Both the position numbers and the translations under genes were made by a program. Positions 1 to 7,961 of a stretch of DNA of 60,209 nt are shown in pieces; within the stretch, counting starts at the first letter, position 1, and each line of letters starts with the position of its first letter. The DNA is taken from contig JAEEXP010000004.1 of the NCBI GenBank assembly GCA_016287865.1, positions 1-60,209 on the forward strand, written 5' to 3'. This DNA is from Caryophanales bacterium. GTDB taxonomy: Bacteria; Bacillota_I; Bacilli_A; Izemoplasmatales; UBA1188. The notes beneath the pieces are model-generated. The model searched no databases, was not told the origin of the DNA, and worked only from the letters and a program-made list of their open reading frames with translations.

Positions 1-1506
1 TGAATCATATTTATCTTGTTCACCTGTATCTATTAATGCGACTTTAAAATGTTGTCTTAAAAGCGCCGCATCTCCTTGACCAACATCAAAGAATTTAACT
101 TTAGGAAATAAAGTAAATGCGGATGAAAAATAATTCAAAGATAATATAAATGCCAAAGATACTAAAGCTAAAGCTTTATCCTTCTTTTCTTTTCTAATCA
201 GAAACAAGAATATAGTTCCTATCAGAAGTATTAAAAATAGTGGGCTTTTAATACTAAATCTAATCATTATGTTTAAATCATTGGATAGATTAATCATATA
301 GTTAGATAGTTTACATATCCATTCATAGATAAATGATAGAGGAGATATTAATACAATCAAATAGCTAAGCGGAATAAAGGCATATGAGAATATAAGGCCA
401 AATAGTATTGAATATAAAACTGTAAATAATGATACTTCGTGATTGAAATATAGTAAAAACGGTATATTAAACATAGTAATAATTAACGTTAATTTAAATG
501 TGTTTATATTCTTATTTAATAAGTATATAAGTCCTGTGGATAGATATGATAAATATAGACCTATCGATAATATTTAAAATGGATTTAGTAATAAATTAAT
601 AAATAAACTAAAAGACAAGACATCAAGCCTATTTTGATCTAGTTTTAATAATGAACATAAAGAAAATATTACATTCATAATTACTGCACGTTTTATAGAT
701 ACTGATCCATTAGTAATTAATGAGTATAAAACAAGCATTACTATCACAACTATCTCTTCTATTTCTAGTGGAATATTAAAGATAGACAAAACTTTTTTAA
801 TTATTCCTTTAATGATAGAGATATGCAATCCAGATATCGCAAATAGATAAATAATACCCAATTCTTTTATTCCATCACTCATTTCGTTTTCAAATTCGTT
901 AATGCCTAAAATCAACTCTTTTAAATAGAGTTTTCCGTATGTATCAAAGTTATTATCTATATATGAAATAATACTTCCTTTAAGTGAATAAATAGAAAAC
1001 GTATGCTTTAAATAGGTATAAGAGGTTAATTCAACCTCTTTCACTATTCCTTTTCTTATCTTATATCTATCGTAGGAAAATATGCCTTCAATCTGTCTTG
1101 AATTTATGAATACTTCTTTATAATTTATAGATACTTTATCACCTATTCTTAAATCATTTCTATTCTTATAGTAAACCTTTATAAAGTATCCTTTATCTTT
1201 AATCAATAAGTGTTTTTCATCTTTATAAGTTATTATTCCTTTTATAGTTGACGAAAGATTATATGAATTATAAAGAATGACATTCAAGAAATATATAATA
1301 AAGAAGATCAACGATAATACCAACGAATAATAAAATAATATCTTCTTCTTTTTATAAAGAAATATTTCATATCCAATATAGATTATTAAGAATAATGGAT
1401 GAATTAAAGATACATATAAAAATAATACAGATATAGCTAAATATATAATTAAAGAAGATATTTCATCATACCGTAATATCTTCTTTAATTGATTCAAATA
1501 GCGCAT
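1..1506 (-). pseudogene. comEC: comEC DNA-uptake channel gene, interrupted by an in-frame TAA; 3' end outside window
   Basis: ComEC is the membrane channel that carries single-stranded DNA into competent cells. The part from 1506 down to 577 encodes a short hydrophobic start, the OB-like domain and the first Competence-domain helices, including the family motif IYLFAISGLHISI. It stops at TAA (574-576) straight after LLLNPF. The same frame then stays open from 573 to 1: ILSIGLYLSYLS continues the conserved NPF-x-(L)FSxGFxLSF motif, more membrane helices follow, and the metallo-beta-lactamase-like motif FFDVGQGDA appears near the window edge. One codon, probably TTA or TAT, has therefore become TAA; no frameshift is needed. 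I chose ATG 1506 over GTG 1509 because GGATGGG lies upstream. The 5' end overlaps comEA by about 40 bases. Alternatives are a sequencing error, stop read-through, or two separate polypeptides. Confidence 0.85.
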
Positions 1507-2047
1507 CACCTATCCCATCCACATTCTTTAATTCTTCAACGTTTTTAAAGAACCCATGATTATTTCTATAAGCAATAATACTTTGAGCTTTTCTCTCTCC
1601 TATTCCCGTTAAGCTCATTAATTCTGATAGACTTGCGGTATTAATATTTATCTTTCCTTTTTGTATACCCATTTTAATTGTGTAACTATCACTATCTACT
1701 GATTTAGAAATATAAATAGATGAATTAGTTTCTACTATTTCCGCTAAATTTAGCGCATCAGTATTCGCAAGTGGAGTTAATCCTCCGGCCATTTCTATTA
1801 CTTCATAGATTCTCACATCGCTATGATCAAAGACATAGATTCCAGGATAATTAACTGCGCCTTTAATCTCAACTATAATAGACACTTCTTCAATATTAGT
1901 TTTAGGTTTATTTGTCTTTATGGTTGTCTCTATTGAAGTGGTCTTTTTTACTCTATCAAAATGACCACCTTTATATAGAAAATTAAATAAGACCACAAGC
2001 ACTACTGCGGCTGAGATAATAGATACAAGTATAATAGTTTTCTTCAT
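1466..2047 (-). CDS. comEA: ComEA-like competence DNA-binding protein (SLBB + helix-hairpin-helix)
   Basis: This 193-residue protein has an N-terminal membrane anchor (about residues 4-25), a charged linker, an SLBB-type domain (about 55-115, with VEIKGAVNYPGIY) and a C-terminal tandem helix-hairpin-helix domain (about 133-190, with INTASLSELMSLTGIG and VDGIGDALFESI). That order is typical of ComEA, the receptor that binds transforming DNA outside the membrane and hands it to ComEC. The gene lies directly upstream of comEC and overlaps its start. Its Shine-Dalgarno GGAGGTG (2056-2062) sits in the downstream arm of a perfect hairpin, so translation or read-through may be controlled there. With comEC interrupted, its role in DNA uptake is doubtful. 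Confidence 0.9.
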   Translation of the reverse strand: MKKTIILVSIISAAVVLVVLFNFLYKGGHFDRVKKTTSIETTIKTNKPKTNIEEVSIIVEIKGAVNYPGIYVFDHSDVRIYEVIEMAGGLTPLANTDALNLAEIVETNSSIYISKSVDSDSYTIKMGIQKGKININTASLSELMSLTGIGERKAQSIIAYRNNHGFFKNVEELKNVDGIGDALFESIKEDITV

Positions 2048-2048
2048 A

Positions 2049-2095
2049 TAAAAAACACCTCCTATATTAATAAACGCTTAAGGAGGTGTTTTTTA
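2049..2095 (-). terminator. Hairpin between rsfS and comEA that also contains the comEA Shine-Dalgarno
   Basis: Two perfectly complementary 14-base arms (2049-2062 and 2082-2095) surround a 19-base loop. On the minus strand the downstream arm reads GGAGGTG followed by six T, so it fits an intrinsic terminator. The GGAGGTG is also the ribosome binding site of comEA, whose ATG is eight bases further on. Confidence 0.65.
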
Positions 2096-2107
2096 GTCAA
2101 AATATTT

Positions 2108-2428
2108 TTATTCAATATTAATTTTCTTGTATTTAATGTATAAAGAATCAAGATTGTATAGGTTTCTAGCTTCTTCTGTCATGATGTTTAAGATAATAGA
2201 ACCCATATCAATTAAAATCCAACCAGATTCATCAGTACCTTCGATATGATTATATCCAATGTTTTCTTCCCAAATCTTTGAAACGATTGAGTTTAATTCT
2301 CTTTTATTGTGGGCAGTACCGACAATAAAATAATCAAAGAATGGTGAAGACATTTCAAGATCATATACTGATATATCTTCAAGTTTTGTTTCTTTTAATG
2401 CTTTAGTTACTTGTTCTAATTGTGTCAT
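2108..2428 (-). CDS. rsfS: Ribosomal silencing factor RsfS
   Basis: This 106-residue protein belongs to the RsfS/YbeB/Iojap family, which binds ribosomal protein uL14 and blocks subunit joining when nutrients are scarce. The family pattern is clear: a short helical start, DISVYDLEMSSPFFDYFIVG, then the central motif with GTDESGWILIDMGSIILNIM and a C-terminal YNLDSLY. Length is normal. It follows yqeK with no gap (yqeK ends at 2429), and the yqeG-yqeH-yqeK-rsfS order is the one commonly seen in Bacilli. The hairpin at 2049-2095 follows it. Confidence 0.93.
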   Translation of the reverse strand: MTQLEQVTKALKETKLEDISVYDLEMSSPFFDYFIVGTAHNKRELNSIVSKIWEENIGYNHIEGTDESGWILIDMGSIILNIMTEEARNLYNLDSLYIKYKKINIE

Positions 2429-2998
2429 TTATTTTACTAATTCCTCAAAATATTTTTTGGTTTCAAATGTGATAGGGGCAATATATCTTTTTGCCTCAGT
2501 AAGTTCACTTACTACTACATTTATTGCGTATAATACAGCTTTATCTAAAGATTCATTATATGCGATATTAGCGCATATTTTAGACTCTTCTGATGTGCGT
2601 CCTGGTTCAATGAAATCTGCGACATAGATGATTTTTTCAAGTAAAGACATATTAGGACGACCCAGTGTATGATTCTTAATTGCGTTTAATATATCTATAT
2701 CATCTATTCCAATGTAATCCATTGCGTAGATATAGCCACTATATGAATGAATTGCGCCACCTGGGAGTTCATCTATAGCATCAGGTCCTAAAGTCTTTGT
2801 GATGAGTTCTAATTGCTCATCCATATCCATATTTTTAGTCACATCATGAAGAGATGCGGCGATTCTAGCTTTATTTATATCTCCGCCATAGATTTCTGCG
2901 AGTTTAATAGCGGATTCAACTACTCCTAGTGTATGGTTATATCTTTTCTTATTAACCATACGTTTTGTGTATGTTAGATAATCTTTACTATAATCCAT
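2429..2998 (-). CDS. yqeK: YqeK-type HD-domain phosphohydrolase
   Basis: This 189-residue HD-domain protein matches YqeK, for which symmetrical Ap4A hydrolase activity has been described in Gram-positive bacteria. Visible metal-binding elements are RYNHTLGV near residue 21, the HD pair in ASLHDVTK near 50, GGAIHSYSG near 81 and IKNHTLG near 108. The C-terminal YVADFIEPGR motif is also family-typical. Its ATG shares a base with the yqeH stop (TAATG), so the two are translationally coupled. NadD, which often precedes yqeK in Bacilli, is absent here; yqeH is directly upstream. Confidence 0.9.
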   Translation of the reverse strand: MDYSKDYLTYTKRMVNKKRYNHTLGVVESAIKLAEIYGGDINKARIAASLHDVTKNMDMDEQLELITKTLGPDAIDELPGGAIHSYSGYIYAMDYIGIDDIDILNAIKNHTLGRPNMSLLEKIIYVADFIEPGRTSEESKICANIAYNESLDKAVLYAINVVVSELTEAKRYIAPITFETKKYFEELVK

Positions 2999-4128
2999 TA
3001 AATGATAGCTTTCCTTACATAGATTCCTACCATTACTGGTGCATATACTCTAACATAGAATGGTCCTCTTAAAGAAATAAATCCTAAGCCAGATATAACG
3101 ATATCGTGTTTCTCAGTATCTCTAATATGGAATTCAGATACTGCGAACTTTGGAAGATTTTCTTGGGCTGAGAATGGTGGAGTTAAGAGTGAATAAAGTT
3201 TTGTTTCATAGAATGCATCTGCGTTTTGAGTTTTGCATCTATGGACATTTAATTTATTAGAGAAATAAAGTGTAACGTTATTCTTTCCGCCTTTCTCTCC
3301 ACTTAAGAAGTCAAATCTTGCGAGTCCTCCAATAAATAGAGTTTGTTCACTATCTAGTTGATATACTAGAGGTTTTACTTCTTTTTGTGGCACAGAAATC
3401 TTTAATGATTTCTTTGTTAGATATCTTAAATATTGATGTCTATTTAATACTCCCGGAGTATCATAGATTTTAGTCTTTTCATCCAGAGGGAAACCAATAA
3501 AGTTTAATGTTGTATTAGGAGCGTATGAAACTGTTAAAGGTTCTAGGTCTGTACAATGAAGTCTCTTAAGTAATTGATTGATTAATTTAGATTTGCCAAC
3601 ATTAGATGAACCAACTACATATACATCTCTACCATTTCTAAATCTATCAATAGAATCCATTAATTCTTCAATATATAAGCCTTTCTTAGATGAGATTAAT
3701 ACTGTATCACAGACATTTAATCCTTCATCTATACACATATTCTTAATCCAAGCTAAGATCTTTTCTTTCTTAACTGATGATGGTAGTAAATCAACTTTAT
3801 TAGCTGCGAGTACTACATCATTTTGTCCAGTTAATCTCTTGATGTTTGGAAGGAATGAACCAGAGAAATCAAATATATCTACAATTAAAACAACTAGAGC
3901 ATTTTCATTTTTAATTGTAGAGATTACCTTTAGATAATCTTCTCCAGTAATATCGTTAGATATTATTTCATTATAATTTTTAATTCTAAAACATCTTTGA
4001 CAAATTACTTCTTCGCCTTTAGATTGTTTTTCAATTAATACTTCTTTTGGAATATATCCATCTATACTCTTATCTTCAGTTTGAATTAAAGCGCCACATC
4101 CTGGGCATCTAAGTTCTAGTTCGCTCAT
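2998..4128 (-). CDS. yqeH: YqeH-type circularly permuted ribosome-assembly GTPase
   Basis: This 376-residue protein begins with a CPGCG...CQRC zinc-binding segment (about residues 8-45). A GTPase domain in permuted order follows: G4 NKVD near 111, G5 SSKKG near 147, G1 GSSNVGKS near 174 and G3 DTPG near 223. The remainder is the C-terminal domain. YqeH is needed for small-subunit (30S) biogenesis in Bacillus. Its ATG overlaps the yqeG TGA stop by four bases (ATGA), indicating coupled translation within the yqeG-yqeH-yqeK-rsfS unit. Confidence 0.95.
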   Translation of the reverse strand: MSELELRCPGCGALIQTEDKSIDGYIPKEVLIEKQSKGEEVICQRCFRIKNYNEIISNDITGEDYLKVISTIKNENALVVLIVDIFDFSGSFLPNIKRLTGQNDVVLAANKVDLLPSSVKKEKILAWIKNMCIDEGLNVCDTVLISSKKGLYIEELMDSIDRFRNGRDVYVVGSSNVGKSKLINQLLKRLHCTDLEPLTVSYAPNTTLNFIGFPLDEKTKIYDTPGVLNRHQYLRYLTKKSLKISVPQKEVKPLVYQLDSEQTLFIGGLARFDFLSGEKGGKNNVTLYFSNKLNVHRCKTQNADAFYETKLYSLLTPPFSAQENLPKFAVSEFHIRDTEKHDIVISGLGFISLRGPFYVRVYAPVMVGIYVRKAII

Positions 4129-4670
4129 ATTTTTCTTTCCCCTAGTTTTAAATCTACATATACTTCATTCAACTTCTTTTCAATGCTTCTTAACTTCATT
4201 CTTTCAAAGAATCTATTGATTCTTGTATACCAATGTTCTGTCTCTGGTTTAATTGGATCAACTAGGATTGAATAGAATCCCAGTTTACTTGCGAATTTCA
4301 AGTCAGTCATCACTTGATCTCCAATTAAGATAATTTCATCAGCAGAATATTTGTTATATTTCATATATTTAACTACTTTACCAGTAAATGGTTTACCTAA
4401 ATCATATAGGCCATCTACCCCAAGTTCTCTCATAAACGTAGTAACTCTTCCTTTATGATTGTTTGATAAAATAGTTATCTTAAATCCTGTAGATTTTATA
4501 TTTTCAATCGTTTTCTTAAGTTCATCAGTTGCGTGGTGAGTTTCATAATCCGCTAGAGTATTATCCAAATCAAAAAAGATAATCTTCTTACCCTCGTTAA
4601 ATAGTGTTTTATAGTCGATATCTTTTATTCTTTTCCTATACTCATTAGGGATATATTTTCTTAAGCCCAC
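4125..4670 (-). CDS. yqeG: YqeG family HAD-IIIA phosphatase
   Basis: This 181-residue HAD-superfamily hydrolase shows FFDLDNTLADYE (motif I, about residues 32-43), ILSNN (motif II, about 77), a lysine in GKPFTGK (motif III) and IGDQVMTD (motif IV). That set and length match YqeG, the phosphatidylglycerophosphatase-like protein that heads the yqeG-yqeH operon in Bacilli. The substrate is not shown by the sequence. The start is GTG at 4670, supported by GAGGT eight bases upstream; no in-frame ATG lies nearby. The gene is first in its operon and has its own promoter at 4694-4722. Confidence 0.9.
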   Translation of the reverse strand: MGLRKYIPNEYRKRIKDIDYKTLFNEGKKIIFFDLDNTLADYETHHATDELKKTIENIKSTGFKITILSNNHKGRVTTFMRELGVDGLYDLGKPFTGKVVKYMKYNKYSADEIILIGDQVMTDLKFASKLGFYSILVDPIKPETEHWYTRINRFFERMKLRSIEKKLNEVYVDLKLGERKI

Positions 4671-4684
4671 AACTAAAACCTCAG

Positions 4685-4722
4685 GATATTATTATTATAT
4701 AATATCTGTCTATATGTTTCAA
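4685..4722 (-). promoter_or_regulatory. yqeG operon promoter with an inverted repeat around its -10 box
   Basis: On the minus strand TTGAAA (4717-4722) and TATAAT (4694-4699) are separated by exactly 17 bases, close to the sigma-A consensus. A perfect dyad (GATATTAT at 4699-4706 and its complement at 4685-4692, six-base centre) surrounds the -10 box, suggesting an operator or a hairpin at the 5' end of the message. Confidence 0.7.
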
Positions 4723-4729
4723 TTTTTTT

Positions 4730-5659
4730 CTATAGGAAATTGTATGATTTAATAGCTTCTTCTATGATATTAAAGTATTTTTCTATGTTTATTTCAACTG
4801 CGACATATGAGTTAGGTTTTTTACCTAAATAGCCAGGAATATCGCAGTTAGTGCGACCATAACTAGATGATTTAGCACAATCTATTTCAGTATTTACATA
4901 TTTCATTTCAACGACACTTGGATCAATTAAATAAGCAATTGTAACCGGATCATGAAGAGGAGCTCCATCTAAATGGAATACTTTCTTTTGATTATCAATA
5001 AAGACTCTCATTAGTTTAGAAAACATCTCTGAAGCTTTATTATTTATCTTTGAAATTCTATTAACAATCTCGTCAGTAACAAGAACTTTTCTTGTGACAT
5101 CAAGACCCATCATATAAATAGGAATACCTGAAATAAAGCATACGTTTGCGGCTTCAGCGTCACAATTAATATTAAATTCAGCAGCTGGAGTAACGTTTCC
5201 TGCGCCAATAGATCCACCCATTAAAACTATTTTTTCTATGTTAGATTTAATTGATGGGTCAACCATTAAAGCTTTACCAACGTTGGTCATCGGTCCGGTA
5301 GTTACAATAGTTACTTTTTCTTTAGAAGATTTAACAGCGTTAATAATAAATGATACTGCGTCTTCTTTTTCTTCTTTCATTGTATATTTAGGGAATTCAA
5401 AACCATCAAGTCCTGATTCACCATGAATCTTATCGCAGATTACTGCGTCACGATAAAGAGGTTTTGATTCACCTTTATATACTTTATATGGAAGATTTAG
5501 ATAACTAATAACGTTTATTGCGTTTCTTGTTGTCTTTTCAATTGTTTGATTTCCAGATTCTGTGGTAACACCCAATACATTGAATTTCTTATTACTACCT
5601 AAAAGTAGTAAAGCTATCGCATCATCATGTCCTGGATCACAGTCAAATATTATATTCAT
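4730..5659 (-). CDS. Inosine-uridine-type nucleoside hydrolase
   Basis: This 309-residue protein of the IunH/Rih family cleaves the N-glycosidic bond of nucleosides to give ribose and free base. The N-terminal calcium-binding signature IIFDCDPGHDDAIALLL is intact, as are the family motifs VTTGPMTNVGKAL near residue 119, VLMGGS, AEFNINCDAEAANV near 160, and the active-site HDPVTIAYLI near 241. The start has AGGAGA upstream. It lies eight bases downstream of recD2 and probably shares its transcript. Substrate preference (purine, pyrimidine or broad) cannot be read from sequence. It would salvage bases in a fermentative, host-associated or sediment lifestyle. Confidence 0.92.
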   Translation of the reverse strand: MNIIFDCDPGHDDAIALLLLGSNKKFNVLGVTTESGNQTIEKTTRNAINVISYLNLPYKVYKGESKPLYRDAVICDKIHGESGLDGFEFPKYTMKEEKEDAVSFIINAVKSSKEKVTIVTTGPMTNVGKALMVDPSIKSNIEKIVLMGGSIGAGNVTPAAEFNINCDAEAANVCFISGIPIYMMGLDVTRKVLVTDEIVNRISKINNKASEMFSKLMRVFIDNQKKVFHLDGAPLHDPVTIAYLIDPSVVEMKYVNTEIDCAKSSSYGRTNCDIPGYLGKKPNSYVAVEINIEKYFNIIEEAIKSYNFL

Positions 5660-5667
5660 AAATTCTC

Positions 5668-7836
5668 CTATAAATGACTCTTAAGAGTTGTGAGTCTATC
5701 GTTAGAATTAATCTTTATCGCATCATTTAAAACTCTATTATCACCGATAATAACTAGATGTTCCTTAGCTCTAGTTATTGCGGTATAAATAAGTTTCTTA
5801 TTTAATAGAACACTATAATTTGAGAATAATGGAAGTATTACTACTTTAAATTCACTACCTTGTGATTTATGTACTGAGATTGCATAAGCTAGAGCAATAT
5901 TAGAGAGAGTATTTTCTTTATATAATACTTCACTTACTCCAAAATCTACTAATACTTCTTTTTCTCCGAATGTATCTTCTACTATTCCCATATCGCCATT
6001 CATTACAGAATCTTCATATTGGTTTACTAGTTGAATTACTTTATCATCAATAAAGAATCTAGTTAATTCTTCACTATTTTCATCATCTTTTGATACATAA
6101 TTAGGGTTATAGTTCATCTGCATGAACCTATTAACCGCATCTATTCCAACTCCGCCTTTATATATAGGAATTAGTATTTGAATATCTTGGTATAAATCAA
6201 AACCTTGTGATGTGTAGTGGTCTACGCATCTTTTTAATAGTTCAAATAAATCTCTTTGATTTGAATTAATAAATACTAATTCATTGTGATCTATATCTAT
6301 CTCAGTTTCTATTTTTTCATTTAATACATCATAGGCTAAAGATATAATCTTTGAGTTTTCTTTTTGTCTATGAATCTTAGTTAGTTTAGTAGTAATAAAG
6401 TATTTAGAATCAATTAAGTCCTTCAAGATTTGACCAGGGCCAATTGATGGGAGCTGATCACTATCTCCAACTATTACAAGTTTAGTATCGATATCTAATG
6501 CCTCTAATAAATTTTTAAATAGGAATGAGTCTATCATAGATGCTTCATCTACAACCACTACTTTGGCTGGGAGAGGATTATATTTATCATAGGTAAAATT
6601 ACCCATAGTATCATATCCAAGCATCTTATGGATGGTTTTTGCGAAGTATCCAGTTGATTCTTCAATTCTCTTCGCAGCCTTTCCAGTAGGGGCACATAAC
6701 TTCATTTCATCAAGATTAATATCTGTGAGTTCTTTAAGTGTATATATAATTCCTTTTTCAATAGTAGTTTTCCCAGTTCCTGGACCACCAGTAATTATAG
6801 ATACATTATTATTTATAGCTTCATATATCGCACTTTTTTGAGTATCTTCATATTCAATATCTAGAATTGATTCAAGACGTTTGAGGCAAGCATCTATCTC
6901 TTCTTTAGGATATGTTTTAGTGTGAACTTTAGACATCTCTTTAAGTTTAGATGCGATATACTTTTCACTATTATAGATAGATGCGTATGAATAACCATCT
7001 TCATACTCATATATCTTTCTTTTAAATAATAATACTTCAATCGCATTATCTAAAAGTTCTATATCTCCTTTTCCAAACGAAAGATATTTTAATACTTCTT
7101 TATATAAATCATCTTTTCTTGTATAAGTATTTCCATCTTCCATCGCATTATTTAAAAGGACATAATTTATACAAGCTTCAATTCTTGATGGACTTCTTAA
7201 ATTAATACCCATTTTAAGGGCGATTTGGTCAGCCTTAATAAAGGCAACACCTTCAATCTCTTCAATTAAGATATATGGGTCTTTCTTTAATACTTCTATG
7301 GTATTTTCTTTAAACTTATCATATATCTTCATTGAGAGTTTAGGACTTATTCCATATGAATATAAAGTAACTAGTATTGAAGACATATTCTTACTTTGAA
7401 TAAGAGTACTATAAATAGTATCTTTTTTCTTCTTATTCATTGATTCAACTTTATCTAATACATCTTTGTCTTCAAGAATTAAACTTATCGCATCAATACC
7501 TAGTGCATTTACCACTTTTGTCGCAGTGTTTTTACCGATTCCTTTAAATGAGTCACCAGAAAGATAATCAATTAATCCTTCAATTGATTGAGGGAGTACC
7601 CTTTCAACTGTCTCAGCCACAAAGGTATAACCATATTTTTGGTTAAACACAAGTTTACCATTAAAAATATATGTACCCGATTCTTCAAGAGGTGGGAATG
7701 TACCTGTGATAGTGGTAGATTTTTGAAAGTCAAAATAAGGTTCATTGGTTTCCTCGATTATAACCTTGTATACTCCATATGAAGATTGATCATTATAGTA
7801 AACTTTATAGCTTACTTCTCCTTTAATAAAACTCAT
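5668..7836 (-). CDS. recD2: RecD2 / RecD-like SF1B DNA helicase
   Basis: This 722-residue 5'-3' helicase has the RecD2 layout. It has an N-terminal OB-like region (about 1-75), helix-hairpin-helix segments including GDSFKGIGKNTATKVV near residue 95, Walker A TGGPGTGKTT near 353, Walker B VVVDEASMID near 431, GDSDQLPSIG, TKIHRQ, and a C-terminal UvrD-like motif with AYAISVHKSQGSEF. Length is normal for RecD2 without RecBC. It would act in replication-fork and mismatch repair. No Shine-Dalgarno precedes the ATG; a TATAAT box ends only nine bases upstream, so the message may be almost leaderless. The start fits the family N-terminus. Confidence 0.94.
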   Translation of the reverse strand: MSFIKGEVSYKVYYNDQSSYGVYKVIIEETNEPYFDFQKSTTITGTFPPLEESGTYIFNGKLVFNQKYGYTFVAETVERVLPQSIEGLIDYLSGDSFKGIGKNTATKVVNALGIDAISLILEDKDVLDKVESMNKKKKDTIYSTLIQSKNMSSILVTLYSYGISPKLSMKIYDKFKENTIEVLKKDPYILIEEIEGVAFIKADQIALKMGINLRSPSRIEACINYVLLNNAMEDGNTYTRKDDLYKEVLKYLSFGKGDIELLDNAIEVLLFKRKIYEYEDGYSYASIYNSEKYIASKLKEMSKVHTKTYPKEEIDACLKRLESILDIEYEDTQKSAIYEAINNNVSIITGGPGTGKTTIEKGIIYTLKELTDINLDEMKLCAPTGKAAKRIEESTGYFAKTIHKMLGYDTMGNFTYDKYNPLPAKVVVVDEASMIDSFLFKNLLEALDIDTKLVIVGDSDQLPSIGPGQILKDLIDSKYFITTKLTKIHRQKENSKIISLAYDVLNEKIETEIDIDHNELVFINSNQRDLFELLKRCVDHYTSQGFDLYQDIQILIPIYKGGVGIDAVNRFMQMNYNPNYVSKDDENSEELTRFFIDDKVIQLVNQYEDSVMNGDMGIVEDTFGEKEVLVDFGVSEVLYKENTLSNIALAYAISVHKSQGSEFKVVILPLFSNYSVLLNKKLIYTAITRAKEHLVIIGDNRVLNDAIKINSNDRLTTLKSHL

Positions 7837-7845
7837 CTCATATTA

Positions 7846-7851
7846 ATTATA
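7846..7851 (-). promoter_or_regulatory. recD2 -10 box placed directly in front of the start codon
   Basis: TATAAT on the minus strand ends nine bases before the recD2 ATG (7836). Transcription would then begin about two to four bases before the start codon. I see no convincing -35 box and no ribosome binding site. Confidence 0.45.
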
Positions 7852-7930
7852 CTTAAAAAGGTATGGTTTTGTTTGAAATAAATTTAAAGATTTTTAAAAA
7901 TGTAAGATTAATTCATATATTTTAAATATA

Positions 7931-7939
7931 TGTTATAAT
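7931..7939 (+). promoter_or_regulatory. Extended -10 promoter of pepT
   Basis: TGTTATAAT is a perfect extended -10 element (TGnTATAAT) 22 bases before the pepT ATG. The -35 region (near 7912) is weak, as expected for an extended -10 promoter. GGAGG (7951-7955) is the ribosome binding site. Confidence 0.6.
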
Positions 7940-7961
7940 CTTTTTTAGCGGAGGAAATATT

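Noticed and set aside
574-576. Mycoplasma-type code reassignment to explain the comEC stop
   Set aside because: The codon is TAA, not TGA. Trp is TGG throughout, and TGA ends comEA, yqeG, rdgB and yigZ.
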